The notes beneath the pieces were generated by a model. That model ran no database searches and was not told where the DNA came from. It was given only the letters and a program-made list of their open reading frames with translations. From Microbacterium ureisolvens (GTDB lineage: Bacteria; Actinomycetota; Actinomycetes; Actinomycetales; Microbacteriaceae), in NCBI RefSeq assembly GCF_015278315.1, contig NZ_JADIJE010000003.1:186001-250000 (forward strand): a stretch of DNA of 64,000 nucleotides, in the 5' to 3' direction. Of this stretch, positions 8,709-16,581 are shown piece by piece. A program made the translations under genes and the position numbers. Within the stretch, counting starts at the first letter, position 1. Each line of letters starts with the position of its first letter.

Positions 8709-8857
8709 GGACTCTCCGGGGTAGAGCGTCTGTCATGCGGATGCCGATGCCGCACAGTTGTGCGGCGACGGCATCCACTTCGTGTTCAGGAAGCGAAGGC
8801 GGCAGGTCCCTCGTCGGGTACTGCGCGCGTTTGGTGCGTGATCGCGTGGGCATACGG

Positions 8858-8880
8858 ATGCTATGGACTATCGATATCAA
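8858..8880. promoter_or_regulatory. GntR-type operator, degenerate copy (site b)
   Basis: TATGGACTATCGATAT matches the consensus TATGCACAATCGATAT at 14 of 16 positions, oriented toward the minus-strand GAPDH gene. The outer half-site has decayed. Confidence 0.45.
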
Positions 8881-8919
8881 GCGCATGGAGTTTCGCATCC
8901 CGCCCGCGTGCAGAGTTCG

Positions 8920-9693
8920 TCAAGGCGTCGGCGGCGCTACCGAGGCGGCGCGTGCGAGCCAGCCCCCGTCGGCGAGCACGGCCGAACCGGTCATGATGCG
9001 CGACGCGTCGGAGGCCAGAAAGACCGCGACGTCGGCAACCGACTCCGGGGAGGCCATGCCAAGCGGCTGCGCGGCGGCGACGCTGTCCAGCCATGATTCG
9101 CGGGTGCGGTAGTGCTGCGCGTGCCGTTCGAGGAGCGGCGTGTCCACGTACCCCGGGCACAGTGCGTGCACCCGGATGTTGTCGGGCGCGTAGTCGATGG
9201 CGAGAGCCTTGCTGAGCATGAGCACCGCGGCCTTACTTACGGCGTACGCCGAGAACTGGGGCGCCGACTCGAAAGAGTTGGTCGACGCCCAGTTGACGAT
9301 CGACCCTCCGCCGGCGCGCTGCAAGGCGGGGATGGCGGCACGGCAGACGTTCACCACGCCGTGAAAGTTGGTGTTGAGCGTCTGATCCCAGATGTCGCGA
9401 TCCTCGAGGAACGACCCTTCCTTGGCCACCCCGGCGACGTTGAAGACGATGTCGAGCGCGCCGAACTCCGAGATGGCGCGGTCGACGAGGGCGCTGGCGT
9501 CGTTCTCGTCGGTAACGTCTGCGCGCATCGTCACGAACCGCTCGTCCGTGGGCAGCGCCGCAAGCGCCTCGCGATTCCGGCCCCCGGCGACCACGTTGGC
9601 ACCGGCGTCGCGCAGTGCGATGGCCGCAGCGTGCCCCATGCCGGAGGTTGCGCCGGTGACGATGGCGGTCTTACCGTTCAGCGAGTACGTCAT
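8920..9693 (-). CDS. SDR family oxidoreductase (TGxxSGMG subgroup)
   Basis: A 257-residue SDR: TGATSGMG, NVAG, NWASTNS, YAVSK, CPGYVDTP. Its C-terminal tail (DASRIMTGSAV and ASVAPP) is nearly shared with the SDR at 14889, pointing to duplication within the cluster. It lies 14 bp downstream of folD on the same strand, so the two are probably cotranscribed. Family role: NAD(P)-dependent alcohol/ketone interconversion; substrate unknown. Confidence 0.9.
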   Translation of the reverse strand: MTYSLNGKTAIVTGATSGMGHAAAIALRDAGANVVAGGRNREALAALPTDERFVTMRADVTDENDASALVDRAISEFGALDIVFNVAGVAKEGSFLEDRDIWDQTLNTNFHGVVNVCRAAIPALQRAGGGSIVNWASTNSFESAPQFSAYAVSKAAVLMLSKALAIDYAPDNIRVHALCPGYVDTPLLERHAQHYRTRESWLDSVAAAQPLGMASPESVADVAVFLASDASRIMTGSAVLADGGWLARAASVAPPTP

Positions 9694-9707
9694 GTTCGTT
9701 CCTTCGT

Positions 9708-10589
9708 TCAGGATGATGCGCGTTCGGCGGCTTCGACGACGTTGGTCATGAGCAGCGCCACCGTCATGGGTCCGACGCCGCCGGGGTTGGGCGAGAGGTA
9801 GCCGGCGACCTCGGCGACGTCCGGGGCGACGTCGCCGTAGACGCGGGACTTGCCGGTCTCGGGGTCGTCCTCACGGGTGACGCCCACGTCGAGGACGGCC
9901 GCACCGGGCTTCACGTCGGCAGCCTGCACGATGTGCTTGACGCCCGCGGCGGCCACGATCACATCAGCCTGGCGGAGGTGATGCGACAGGTCGGCCGTGC
10001 CGGTGTGCGTCAGGGTCACGGTCGCGTTGATCTCGCGACGCGTGAGCAGCAGGCCGATCGAGCGGCCGATGGTCACGCCGCGGCCCACGACGACCACGTC
10101 CTTGCCTTTGAGGTCGTAGTCGTTGCGCAGCAGCAGCTCGATGACGCCTCGCGGCGTGCACGGCAGCGGCGTCGTGATCGGGGAGTTGACGTTGAGCACA
10201 AGGCGCCCGAGGTTGGTCGGATGCAGGCCGTCGGCGTCCTTCGCGGGGTCGATGCGCTCGAGGATCGCGTCGGTGTCGAGGTGCTTGGGCAGCGGCAGCT
10301 GCACGATGTAGCCGTGGCACTCCGGGTCGGCGTTGAGCTCGTCGATGAGCGCCTCGACCTCGGCCTGCGTGGCGTCGGCCGCAAGTTCGCGCTGGATCGA
10401 GTTCATGCCGATGGCCTCGGACTCGCGGTGCTTCATCCCGACGTATAGCTGCGACGCCGGGTCGGCGCCGACGAGCACGGTCGCGATGCCGGGCGTGACG
10501 CCGCGGTCCTTGAGCGCCGCCACGCGCTCGCGCAGCTCGTCCTTGATCTGGGCCGCAGCCGCGCGCCCGTCGAGCTTCTGTGCGGTCAT
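9708..10589 (-). CDS. folD: Bifunctional methylenetetrahydrofolate dehydrogenase/cyclohydrolase
   Basis: A 293-residue FolD that converts 5,10-methylene-THF to 10-formyl-THF with NADP. The catalytic YxxxK is in [22 protein letters not shown] and PCTPRG are the expected substrate-binding and signature motifs. Dimethylglycine and sarcosine oxidases release their methyl groups as methylene-THF, and FolD is the first step of disposal, with PurU (31.6 kb) the second. It is divergent from the DddP-like gene across a region containing operator site c. Probably a pathway-dedicated copy. Confidence 0.95.
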   Translation of the reverse strand: MTAQKLDGRAAAAQIKDELRERVAALKDRGVTPGIATVLVGADPASQLYVGMKHRESEAIGMNSIQRELAADATQAEVEALIDELNADPECHGYIVQLPLPKHLDTDAILERIDPAKDADGLHPTNLGRLVLNVNSPITTPLPCTPRGVIELLLRNDYDLKGKDVVVVGRGVTIGRSIGLLLTRREINATVTLTHTGTADLSHHLRQADVIVAAAGVKHIVQAADVKPGAAVLDVGVTREDDPETGKSRVYGDVAPDVAEVAGYLSPNPGGVGPMTVALLMTNVVEAAERASS

Positions 10590-10757
10590 CCGTTCGTCCC
10601 TTCGATTGGTGGAGTTAGCGTCTTCTGTGACACCGATCGACGTCCGTTCAGTCGCGTCGCGACGTAGGGTCCGTCACGTAAGTCGAGATTGTGGTGTTTC
10701 TCATAGCCATCCCTCCAAGGCGGCGGCGGGTTGCTTCTCAGCCGGGCGACACACCCA

Positions 10758-10786
10758 TTGATCATAATATCGATTGTGCATATTCT
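10758..10786 (+). promoter_or_regulatory. Promoter with embedded GntR-type operator (site c)
   Basis: TTGATC (10758-10763), a 17-bp spacer and TATTCT (10781-10786), with the palindrome filling the spacer and -10. It faces the DddP-like gene (start 10862), giving a leader of about 70 bases. It also lies 175 bp upstream of the divergent folD. Confidence 0.8.
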
Positions 10787-10861
10787 GCTAGTAGCTATAC
10801 ATCAGGTGGGACCGCGTTGGTGCATCGGCCGATGCCGTCCGACCTCAGTCGAAGGAGAACC

Positions 10862-12079
10862 ATGACGGCAACGTATGCATCAACCAACCCGACCGGTCGC
10901 GAACGACACCTGGCCACGGCAGTCGATCTCGATGCGCTCAATGCGGAGCGGCTGGAGCGGGCCAAGGCGGGACTGCGCACGGCAGGGATCGCGGCGGCCC
11001 TCTTGTTCGACCCCGCCAACGTGCGGTATGCCACCTGCGATGGCCAATCCATCGTGTTCAACCTGCACGACCCGTTCCGCTGGGCACTCGTCTTCGCCGA
11101 GGACGAGCCGATCTTGTGGGAGAGCTACGACGAGATGCGCATCACCCGCAGCCGCTGGACCGGCGACATGCGGGAAGCGCACGGTTTCGGCTACTTCGGT
11201 TCGGGACCGGACAGCACCGAAGATGCGCGGATCGCGATGGACGAGGTGTACGCCGAACTGTCGTCGCGGGGGCTGCTGGGTGAGCCTCTCGGGATCGACC
11301 GCGCCAACGCTGTGGTGTTCCTCGAGCTGCAGCGGCGCGGCATCAAGCTGGTCAACGCCTCGCCGGCGCTGGAGGTCGCACGGGCGGTCAAGACGCCGCT
11401 TGAACTCGACATCCATCGGGACAACGCGCGCCTCGTCGACATCGCGGTCAACGCGTTCCTCCCGGCGCTCGTGCCGGGCCGCACCGAGAATGAGATGTGG
11501 GCGGAGCTCGCGCACCAGACCTTTGCTCACGGCGCGCTCTACGCCGAGGCGCGCCTGCTGTCGTCGGGGCCGCGCACCAACCCGTGGATGCAGGAGGCGT
11601 CCGACAGGGTCGTGCTGGACGGGGAGATCGTCGGGTTCGACACCGACCTCGTCGGGCCGTACGGGTACCTCACCGACATTTCCCGGTCCTACCTCGTGGG
11701 CGAGAAGGCTCCCACCACGGAGCAGCGGGACGTTTATCAGGCCGCCTATTACTACGTGCACGAGAGCATCCCCGAGTTCACCGCCGGGCGCAGCTTCCAG
11801 GAGCTCGGGGAACTGCTCGGCGCGCGCATGCCGAAGGAGTACCAGTCGCAGCGCTATCCGTTCATCGCGCACGGCTGCGGGGCGGTGGACGAGTACCCGG
11901 TCGTCGTGCTCGGCGACAACCACGCAGGCGTTCTGGAGCCTGGCATGGTGCTGAGCGTCGAGGGCTACATGGGACGGGTGGGCGGCCCGTTCGGCGTGAA
12001 GTACGAGGACCAGATCATCATCACCGACGGCGCTCCCGAGCTCATCTCGTTCGCGCCCGCTGACGAGCGGCTGCTGTAG
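10862..12079 (+). CDS. DddP-like M24-family metallo-hydrolase/lyase
   Basis: A 405-residue creatinase/aminopeptidase-fold protein. ATG 10862 is chosen for GAAGGAGAACC just before it; an upstream in-frame extension would run through the promoter. All metal ligands of the fold are present: D260, D262, D272, H337, E367, E382. The block RLLSSGPRTNPW and the spacing Y332-H337-D343 in RYPFIAHGCGAVDEYP match, from memory, the DMSP lyase DddP rather than peptidases (HGxGHxxG) or creatinase. DddP cleaves DMSP to DMS and acrylate, and betaine importers often carry DMSP too. No acrylate genes were recognised nearby, so the substrate could be another betaine. Controlled by operator site c. Confidence 0.75.
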   Translation: MTATYASTNPTGRERHLATAVDLDALNAERLERAKAGLRTAGIAAALLFDPANVRYATCDGQSIVFNLHDPFRWALVFAEDEPILWESYDEMRITRSRWTGDMREAHGFGYFGSGPDSTEDARIAMDEVYAELSSRGLLGEPLGIDRANAVVFLELQRRGIKLVNASPALEVARAVKTPLELDIHRDNARLVDIAVNAFLPALVPGRTENEMWAELAHQTFAHGALYAEARLLSSGPRTNPWMQEASDRVVLDGEIVGFDTDLVGPYGYLTDISRSYLVGEKAPTTEQRDVYQAAYYYVHESIPEFTAGRSFQELGELLGARMPKEYQSQRYPFIAHGCGAVDEYPVVVLGDNHAGVLEPGMVLSVEGYMGRVGGPFGVKYEDQIIITDGAPELISFAPADERLL

Positions 12080-12097
12080 GTCCGAGACGTTCTCAGA

Positions 12098-12135
12098 CAG
12101 AAGGGCCCCGGGATCGAGATCCCGGGGCCCTTCTG
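12098..12135. terminator. Strong bidirectional terminator
   Basis: A perfect inverted repeat of 18 bp per arm with GA at the centre lies between the convergent DddP-like and FAH genes. Confidence 0.8.
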
Positions 12136-12145
12136 CGGTGAGGTG

Positions 12146-13090
12146 TCAGACCGCCGAGGATGCTGCGCTCTCGCGAGCCGCCGCCGCCGGCGCCGCCTCG
12201 CGCACGGTCGGGTTGCGGAGCGTGCCCAGGCCCTCGATGGTGACCGCCATGACGTCGCCGTCGACGAGCCAGCGCTGCTCCTGCTGCTCGAAGACGACAC
12301 CCGCGGGCGTGCCGGTGGCGATGATGTCACCGGGTTCCAGCGTCATCACCTCACTGATGAACTCGATCGTCTGTGCGACGCCGAACACCATGCTGCCGGT
12401 GGTGTCGTGCTGCTTGACATCGTCGTTGAGCTTGGTCGTGAGCTGCAGGTTCTGCGGGTCGGGGATGAGTGCCGCCGGCACGAGGCCCGGGCCCATCGGT
12501 GCGAACGTGTCGACACCCTTGCCGTGGGTCCACTGGCTCGTCGCGAGCTGAAGATCGCGGGCCGAGACGTCGTTGAAGACGGCGTAGCCGGCGACGTAGT
12601 CGAGTGCGTCCTCGCGTGACACCTGCTTCGCGCGCTTGCCGATGACCACAGCGAGCTCGCCCTCGTAGTCGACTTTGTCGTCCGCGCGCGGCAGCACCAC
12701 GTTCGCGTCGGCGCCGACGAGGCCGTTCTGGAACTTGGCGAAGAACACCGGCACCGCCGGAACCTCGAAGCCGGCGCCGTCGGCGTGCGCCTGGTAGTTG
12801 AGGCCGAGGCAGAGGATCTTGCTCGGTCGCAGTACAGGGGGGCCGAGTTCGATGTCGGTCAGTGCCACCGTGCTCGCTCCGTTCCCGGTCACGCGCGAGA
12901 CGAGCTCGTCGATGCCGGAGTCGTTGGCCAGCACCGCCGCGGCGACGACGTCACCGTCGATGCCGTCGATGCCGTCCAGCGGCCAGACGGCGCCTTCGTG
13001 CACGAAGCCCGGCGCGAAAGCGTCGTCCGTGCGGGTGCGCCAGGTCACGAGCGAGTGCTCGGGAACCTCCGTGGTGTAGTCGGATCTCAT
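12146..13090 (-). CDS. Fumarylacetoacetate hydrolase (FAH) family protein
   Basis: A 314-residue FAH-family enzyme. The start at 13090 is set by AGGAAGAGC just upstream; the longer in-frame ORF has no support. Family motifs: SKILCLGLNYQAHADG, then VVLPRADDKVDYEGELAVVIG, YAVFNDVSARD, and GDIIATGTPAGV. Members hydrolyse acylpyruvates or decarboxylate/hydrate 2-oxo acids with a divalent metal. It follows the flavoprotein gene by 10 bp and ends an operon dehydroquinase-like > flavoprotein > FAH. This suggests an amine- or hydroxy-acid oxidation yielding a 2-oxo or diketo acid that this enzyme then cleaves (inference). Confidence 0.88.
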   Translation of the reverse strand: MRSDYTTEVPEHSLVTWRTRTDDAFAPGFVHEGAVWPLDGIDGIDGDVVAAAVLANDSGIDELVSRVTGNGASTVALTDIELGPPVLRPSKILCLGLNYQAHADGAGFEVPAVPVFFAKFQNGLVGADANVVLPRADDKVDYEGELAVVIGKRAKQVSREDALDYVAGYAVFNDVSARDLQLATSQWTHGKGVDTFAPMGPGLVPAALIPDPQNLQLTTKLNDDVKQHDTTGSMVFGVAQTIEFISEVMTLEPGDIIATGTPAGVVFEQQEQRWLVDGDVMAVTIEGLGTLRNPTVREAAPAAAARESAASSAV

Positions 13091-13100
13091 GATGCTCTTC

Positions 13101-14270
13101 CTATTCGGTCGTGAGGATAGATGAGACGTCTGCCCGGATGCGATCCGGGCGGAACTGCGCGAGGGCGTCCTCGTCGCGACCGTGCAGTGTCTCGGCGGTG
13201 ACGAGGTCGGCCACGGCCGGCGCGATGGTGACGGCGGCGTGCGCAAACACCATGTAGAGACCGTTCAGGCCGAACGGGCGTCCGATGATCGGCGACCCGT
13301 CGACGGGTAGGGCGCGCGCGGTGATGAGCGCCTGCTCCATGCGGGCGTTCCTGAGCGCGGGGACGAATTCCGCAGAGCGTTCCAGGAGCGCCTGACCGAT
13401 CCGATCCGCCGCCTCCTGGTCCGCGTCGAGCCCGCCAATGTCGCCGAGCTGGTAGTCCTCCGTCGGAGACCACACCATCGTGCGCCCGCCGTCGTGGGGG
13501 CGGTAGCTGATGTCGTCGACCGAAGCCACCTGCTGAACGGAGCCTTCGACGGGCTCCGTGATCACCAGCAGACCCGGGACAGGGGTGCCGGCCGCTTCGC
13601 GCTCGGCGACGAAGCGCGACTCCTCTCCGGTGAGGGAGAGGAGCTCGTCGGTCCAGCGCCCGGCGCACACGATGACCTCGTCGCTGTCGAGGGTGTCGCC
13701 CGACGCCAGGCGGACGCCGGTCACGGTGTCGCCGTCGCGGAGGATGTCGGTGACGGCGTCGCCGGTCCGGAAGGTTGCGCCCAGTAGCGAGGCGCGCTCG
13801 GCGAAGTCGCGGGTCATCGCCGGAGCATCCACCCATCCTTCGCCCGGATAGCGGTAGATGCGCTTGGACTCGAATGTGGCGAATGCTGGCTCGACCGCCG
13901 TCGCGTCACCGTGCAGCCGTTCGGCCGGGTAGCCCAGTTCGATCAGGCTGTTGACGTGCGCGTCCTGGGAGGCGAAGTCGTCTCCCGTTCGGGCGACGTT
14001 GAGCGTCCCGACATTGTGCCACCAGGGGGCGTTTCCTTCTGCGGCCATGCGCGCGTAAGCGCGCATGCCCGCCCACCGCAGGTCGAAGTATCTCCAATAG
14101 CCCGAGTAGCTGGCGTTCGCCTGCGAGAATGTGGCGCCCGTCGTGCCGCCCGCGATCTCACCCGAGTCGACCACGGTCACCGTCGCTCCGGCGTTTGCAA
14201 GACGTTCGGCGATCATCACGCCGACGATGCCGGCACCGATGACGGTGACGGTGCGCGTGTCGGCACTCAC
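13101..14270 (-). CDS. FAD-dependent oxidoreductase, D-amino-acid/glycine oxidase (DAO) family
   Basis: A 389-residue flavoprotein. The Rossmann motif GAGIVG (residues 12-17) is followed by the typical VVDSGEIAGGTTGA loop; the C-terminal part has DGSPIIGR and a glycine-rich FAD contact. The family oxidises secondary or primary amines of amino acids (D-amino acids, sarcosine-like, glycine-betaine derivatives). The GTG start overlaps the stop of the dehydroquinase-like gene (GTGA), so translation is coupled. Given its neighbours it probably oxidises the amine or hydroxy-acid intermediate made upstream. It is not the sarcosine oxidase beta subunit, which is encoded at 27.0-28.2 kb. Confidence 0.85.
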   Translation of the reverse strand: MSADTRTVTVIGAGIVGVMIAERLANAGATVTVVDSGEIAGGTTGATFSQANASYSGYWRYFDLRWAGMRAYARMAAEGNAPWWHNVGTLNVARTGDDFASQDAHVNSLIELGYPAERLHGDATAVEPAFATFESKRIYRYPGEGWVDAPAMTRDFAERASLLGATFRTGDAVTDILRDGDTVTGVRLASGDTLDSDEVIVCAGRWTDELLSLTGEESRFVAEREAAGTPVPGLLVITEPVEGSVQQVASVDDISYRPHDGGRTMVWSPTEDYQLGDIGGLDADQEAADRIGQALLERSAEFVPALRNARMEQALITARALPVDGSPIIGRPFGLNGLYMVFAHAAVTIAPAVADLVTAETLHGRDEDALAQFRPDRIRADVSSILTTE

Positions 14271-14770
14271 TTGTCGGCTCCGAGGAAGCTGTTGTCGTCG
14301 ATGGCGAGGGCGAGGGAGAGGATGGCGGCGAAGTACCCGTAGTGGCGCATGCCTTCGTAGATGCCGACGGCGGTGTGGCTGAAGATGGAGCCGACGTCGC
14401 GGCCGGGGTCGACGCTGTGCTTCCAGGTCGACAGGTTCGCGAAGTGGACTTCCATGTAGGGGGCGCCGGTGTCGGTGAGGGCGTCGCGGGTGGCCTGGCC
14501 GTAGTAGGTGAGGCCGGCGGGGTTGATGAGGAAGCCGTCGACGGTGCCCTGGGTGTCGTGGATGAAGTGCAGGATCTCGCCTTCGAAGTCGGACTGGAAG
14601 TGCACGATTTCGACGTTGATGCTGGCGGCGAACTCGTCGACCATCGCGTTGAGGGCGTCCAGGGAGGTGACCGGGCCGAACAGGCCGGGGTTGCGCTTGC
14701 CGAGCTGACCCATGTTGGGTCCGTTCACGAACGCGAACTTCAGGGTGCGGGCCGATTCACGCAGGGCCAT
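14267..14770 (-). CDS. Type II dehydroquinase-like protein with altered active site, copy 1
   Basis: A 167-residue protein of the AroQ fold: FVNGPNMGQLGKRNP, HFQSDFEGEILHFIH, INPAGLTY, EVHFANLS. R26, N83, E107 and H109 keep the positions of real type II dehydroquinases, but the catalytic Tyr is Phe31, the substrate-contacting His of LTHTS is Tyr89, and the Arg region after EVHxSN is replaced by WKHSVDPGRD. Shikimate-pathway activity is therefore unlikely; it is probably a recruited lyase or dehydratase of the local catabolic route. GAAGGAG sets the start. DNA-identical to the copy at 28328 apart from the last codons. First gene of an operon with the flavoprotein and FAH, behind operator site d. 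Confidence 0.8.
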   Translation of the reverse strand: MALRESARTLKFAFVNGPNMGQLGKRNPGLFGPVTSLDALNAMVDEFAASINVEIVHFQSDFEGEILHFIHDTQGTVDGFLINPAGLTYYGQATRDALTDTGAPYMEVHFANLSTWKHSVDPGRDVGSIFSHTAVGIYEGMRHYGYFAAILSLALAIDDNSFLGADK

Positions 14771-14789
14771 CACATACTCCTTCGTCAAG
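14278..14789. repeat. 512-bp perfect direct repeat, copy 1
   Basis: Base-for-base identical to 28339-28850 in the same orientation. It covers almost the entire dehydroquinase-like gene and its ribosome site. Identity stops sharply at both ends. Confidence 0.95.
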
Positions 14790-14808
14790 ATGATCAAACG
14801 GTAAGCAC

Positions 14809-14837
14809 AGAATATGCACAATCGATATTCTGTGCAA
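14809..14837 (-). promoter_or_regulatory. Promoter with embedded GntR-type operator (site d)
   Basis: On the minus strand: TTGCAC, 17-bp spacer, TATTCT, with a full-length palindrome (14809-14831). The -10 ends 38 bp before the dehydroquinase-like start. Confidence 0.85.
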
Positions 14838-14888
14838 GGTGTCGATCACCTGATCCGGGGTGGTGCGACCCGGATCAGGCGATGTCCG

Positions 14889-15665
14889 CTAGCGAGCGGG
14901 CGGGGGAGCGACCGAGGCGGAACGGGCCGCTTGGCCGCCGTCCGTCATCACTGCCGAGCCGGTCATGATCCGCGAGGCGTCCGATGCGAGGAACACGACG
15001 ACATCCGCCACTGCATCCGGCGTACCGAGTCCGAGTGGCTGGATGGCCGCGACGACCTGCTGCCATGCGGCCTCGCTGGGGTAGGTGCGCGCGACGCGGT
15101 CCATCATCGGGGTGGCGGTGTGCCCAGGGCAGACTGTGTTCGCGCGGATGCCGTCGGCGGCGAACTCGACCGCGAGGGACATGCTGAGCATGTGCACAGC
15201 GGCCTTGCTGATCGAGTACGCAGAGAGCTCGGGCGTGGCGACGAAGGAGTTGATCGAACCCCAGTTGACGATCGACCCACCACCTGCGCGCTTGAGCGCC
15301 GGGATCGCCGCACGGCACATATTCACCGTCCCGTTGAGGTTGATGTTCATCGTGCGCTGCCACACGTCGTCGACCTCACCGAATGGCTCCTCCGTGCAGA
15401 TGCCGGCAGCGTTGCAGACGACGTCCAGGGCACCGAACTGCTTCTCGGCAAGTTCGACGACGGCTTTGACGTCGGCAGGATTGGTGACGTCGCAGCGAAT
15501 CGTGGCGAGCTGCGGGCTGCTCGGCAGCGTTGCCAGCCCAGCCTCCGTGACGTCGGCGGCGACGACGGCGGCGCCCGCCTCCAGCAACGCAACGGCCGCA
15601 GCCCGGCCCATGCCTGATGCGGCGCCCGTGACGATCGCCGTCTTACCTTCGAGTGTTGCGGCCAC
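14889..15665 (-). CDS. SDR family oxidoreductase (TGxxSGMG subgroup)
   Basis: A 258-residue SDR: TGAASGMG, NAAGIC, NWGSINS, YSISK, CPGHTATP. GTG 15665 is chosen over ATG 15680 because AAGGAG lies 6 bases before the GTG and the resulting N-terminus (MAATLEGKTAIVTG) aligns with the paralogues. Its C-terminus is nearly the same as that of the SDR at 8920. It is monocistronic behind operator site e and precedes, on the same strand, the site-d promoter of the dehydroquinase-like operon. Substrate unknown. Confidence 0.9.
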   Translation of the reverse strand: MAATLEGKTAIVTGAASGMGRAAAVALLEAGAAVVAADVTEAGLATLPSSPQLATIRCDVTNPADVKAVVELAEKQFGALDVVCNAAGICTEEPFGEVDDVWQRTMNINLNGTVNMCRAAIPALKRAGGGSIVNWGSINSFVATPELSAYSISKAAVHMLSMSLAVEFAADGIRANTVCPGHTATPMMDRVARTYPSEAAWQQVVAAIQPLGLGTPDAVADVVVFLASDASRIMTGSAVMTDGGQAARSASVAPPPAR

Positions 15666-15703
15666 AGGGATCTCCTTCATAAATGGGCGGCGTGGACACA
15701 GTG

Positions 15704-15732
15704 AGAATATGCACAATCGATATTGCGCGCAA
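15704..15732 (-). promoter_or_regulatory. Promoter with embedded GntR-type operator (site e)
   Basis: On the minus strand: TTGCGC, 17-bp spacer, TATTCT. It faces the SDR (start 15665). The divergent SnoaL-like gene starts 73 bp to the right and may share the operator. Confidence 0.8.
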
Positions 15733-15804
15733 CACTCTATGTGAGTAGCGTCTGCCCCGTCGGCGCGACTGCGCACGCGACTCATCATCCTCGGAAGGGA
15801 CGCC

Positions 15805-16263
15805 ATGTCGTCGGATACCCATGAACACCTTGACCTTGCTGCGCGGGCGTACGACCAGCTCGCCATGCAGGAGACGCTCGCGCGCTACGGCTGGGGCTTC
15901 GACGAAGACGACTTCGACATGCTCGCCGACACCTTCACGGAGGAGGCAACCTCGGGCGGGCGGGTGACTGGCTCCGATCAGAGCTGGGGCCCCTCCACCG
16001 GCCGCGATGCGATCGTCACGGAACTGCGCGCCTCGCGTGCGGCGAAGAACGCCCAGGGGCGACACACCCTCCACACATTCCGCTTCGAGAACCAGACGTC
16101 CACGTCTGCCGTGATGCACTGCTACGTCCTCATCAGCTCGGCGCAGCCGGGCGGCATGGTGATCTCGAGCGCCGGCTGGTACCGCGCTGAGATGGTGAAA
16201 GAGAGCGATGGCCAGTGGCGGATGTCGAGCCTCGAAGCTCTCCTCGACAGCACGTTCCTCTAA
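15805..16263 (+). CDS. SnoaL-like / NTF2-fold protein
   Basis: A 152-residue protein of the SnoaL-like cone-shaped alpha+beta barrel type: an N-terminal helix with RYGWGFDEDDFDMLADTFTEEA, a GRDAIVTEL segment, and later beta strands (RHTLHTF, SSAGWYRAEMV). Such proteins are isomerases, dehydratases or small hydrolases in catabolic pathways, usually acting with SDRs. GGAAGGGACGCC precedes the ATG. It is divergent from the SDR across operator site e, which argues for co-regulation. No specific catalytic Asp-His pair can be assigned with certainty. Confidence 0.8.
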   Translation: MSSDTHEHLDLAARAYDQLAMQETLARYGWGFDEDDFDMLADTFTEEATSGGRVTGSDQSWGPSTGRDAIVTELRASRAAKNAQGRHTLHTFRFENQTSTSAVMHCYVLISSAQPGGMVISSAGWYRAEMVKESDGQWRMSSLEALLDSTFL

Positions 16264-16580
16264 GGGTCAGCCGGTGCGCCATGGCCACACTGAACGCGAT
16301 GCGGTGTTACGGAATGATTACCGCTCGCCGAAGGTGTTGACGGGAATATCGATTGTGCATATTCTTGGCGCCAAGACACATCGGTACTACGGGTGGAGAT
16401 GGTAAGACCGGACCTCACGGTCCGTGTCGCCAGCCCGACCCCACTATTAGTAGGAGCCCTGATGCAACGACGTACTCGGACTTCAAGTGATGCTCCGGCG
16501 CGCAGCGCCAGACCATCTTCCGCGCCGAGCGGGCACCGCCGTGGCGGGCCGCGACGAATGCCGTGGGCAGGTGGGTGCTG
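16264..16580. other. Promoter and long leader of proVWX
   Basis: This stretch contains operator-promoter site f (16337-16365) and then a transcribed leader of about 210 bases. The leader has a small hairpin (CGGACC/GGTCCG, 16409-16424) and a 39-codon ORF (16462-16581) with a strong ribosome site. No known riboswitch was recognised. Confidence 0.6.
16337..16365 (+). promoter_or_regulatory. Promoter with embedded GntR-type operator (site f)
   Basis: TTGACG (16337-16342), 17-bp spacer, TATTCT (16360-16365), with the palindrome from 16343. It is one of the two best sigma-70 matches among the sites and drives the betaine transporter operon. Confidence 0.85.
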
Positions 16581-16581
16581 A
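16462..16581 (+). CDS. Possible 39-residue leader peptide coupled to proV
   Basis: TAGGAGCCCTG precedes ATG 16462, and the stop codon overlaps the proV start as TGATG. proV has no good ribosome site of its own, so reading this ORF would deliver ribosomes to it. The composition (rich in Arg, Ser, Pro, Ala) looks like chance translation of GC-rich DNA, so the peptide itself may have no function. Confidence 0.35.
   Translation: MQRRTRTSSDAPARSARPSSAPSGHRRGGPRRMPWAGGC

Noticed and set aside
10691-10861. Extended N-terminus of the DddP-like protein
   Set aside because: It would translate through the operator-promoter of site c; GAAGGAGAACC before ATG 10862 gives the proper start.
14267-14770. 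Housekeeping 3-dehydroquinate dehydratase (aroQ)
   Set aside because: The catalytic Tyr and a substrate His are replaced, no other shikimate genes are near, and two identical regulated copies are unusual for a housekeeping enzyme.
14889-15866. Longer SDR reading frame starting at 15866
   Set aside because: It would run across site e and into the divergent SnoaL-like gene; the AAGGAG-GTG pair at 15665 and paralogue alignment fix the start.
16366-16461. Glycine or other riboswitch in the proVWX leader
   Set aside because: Only one small 6-bp hairpin is visible; no tandem conserved aptamer pattern can be recognised.
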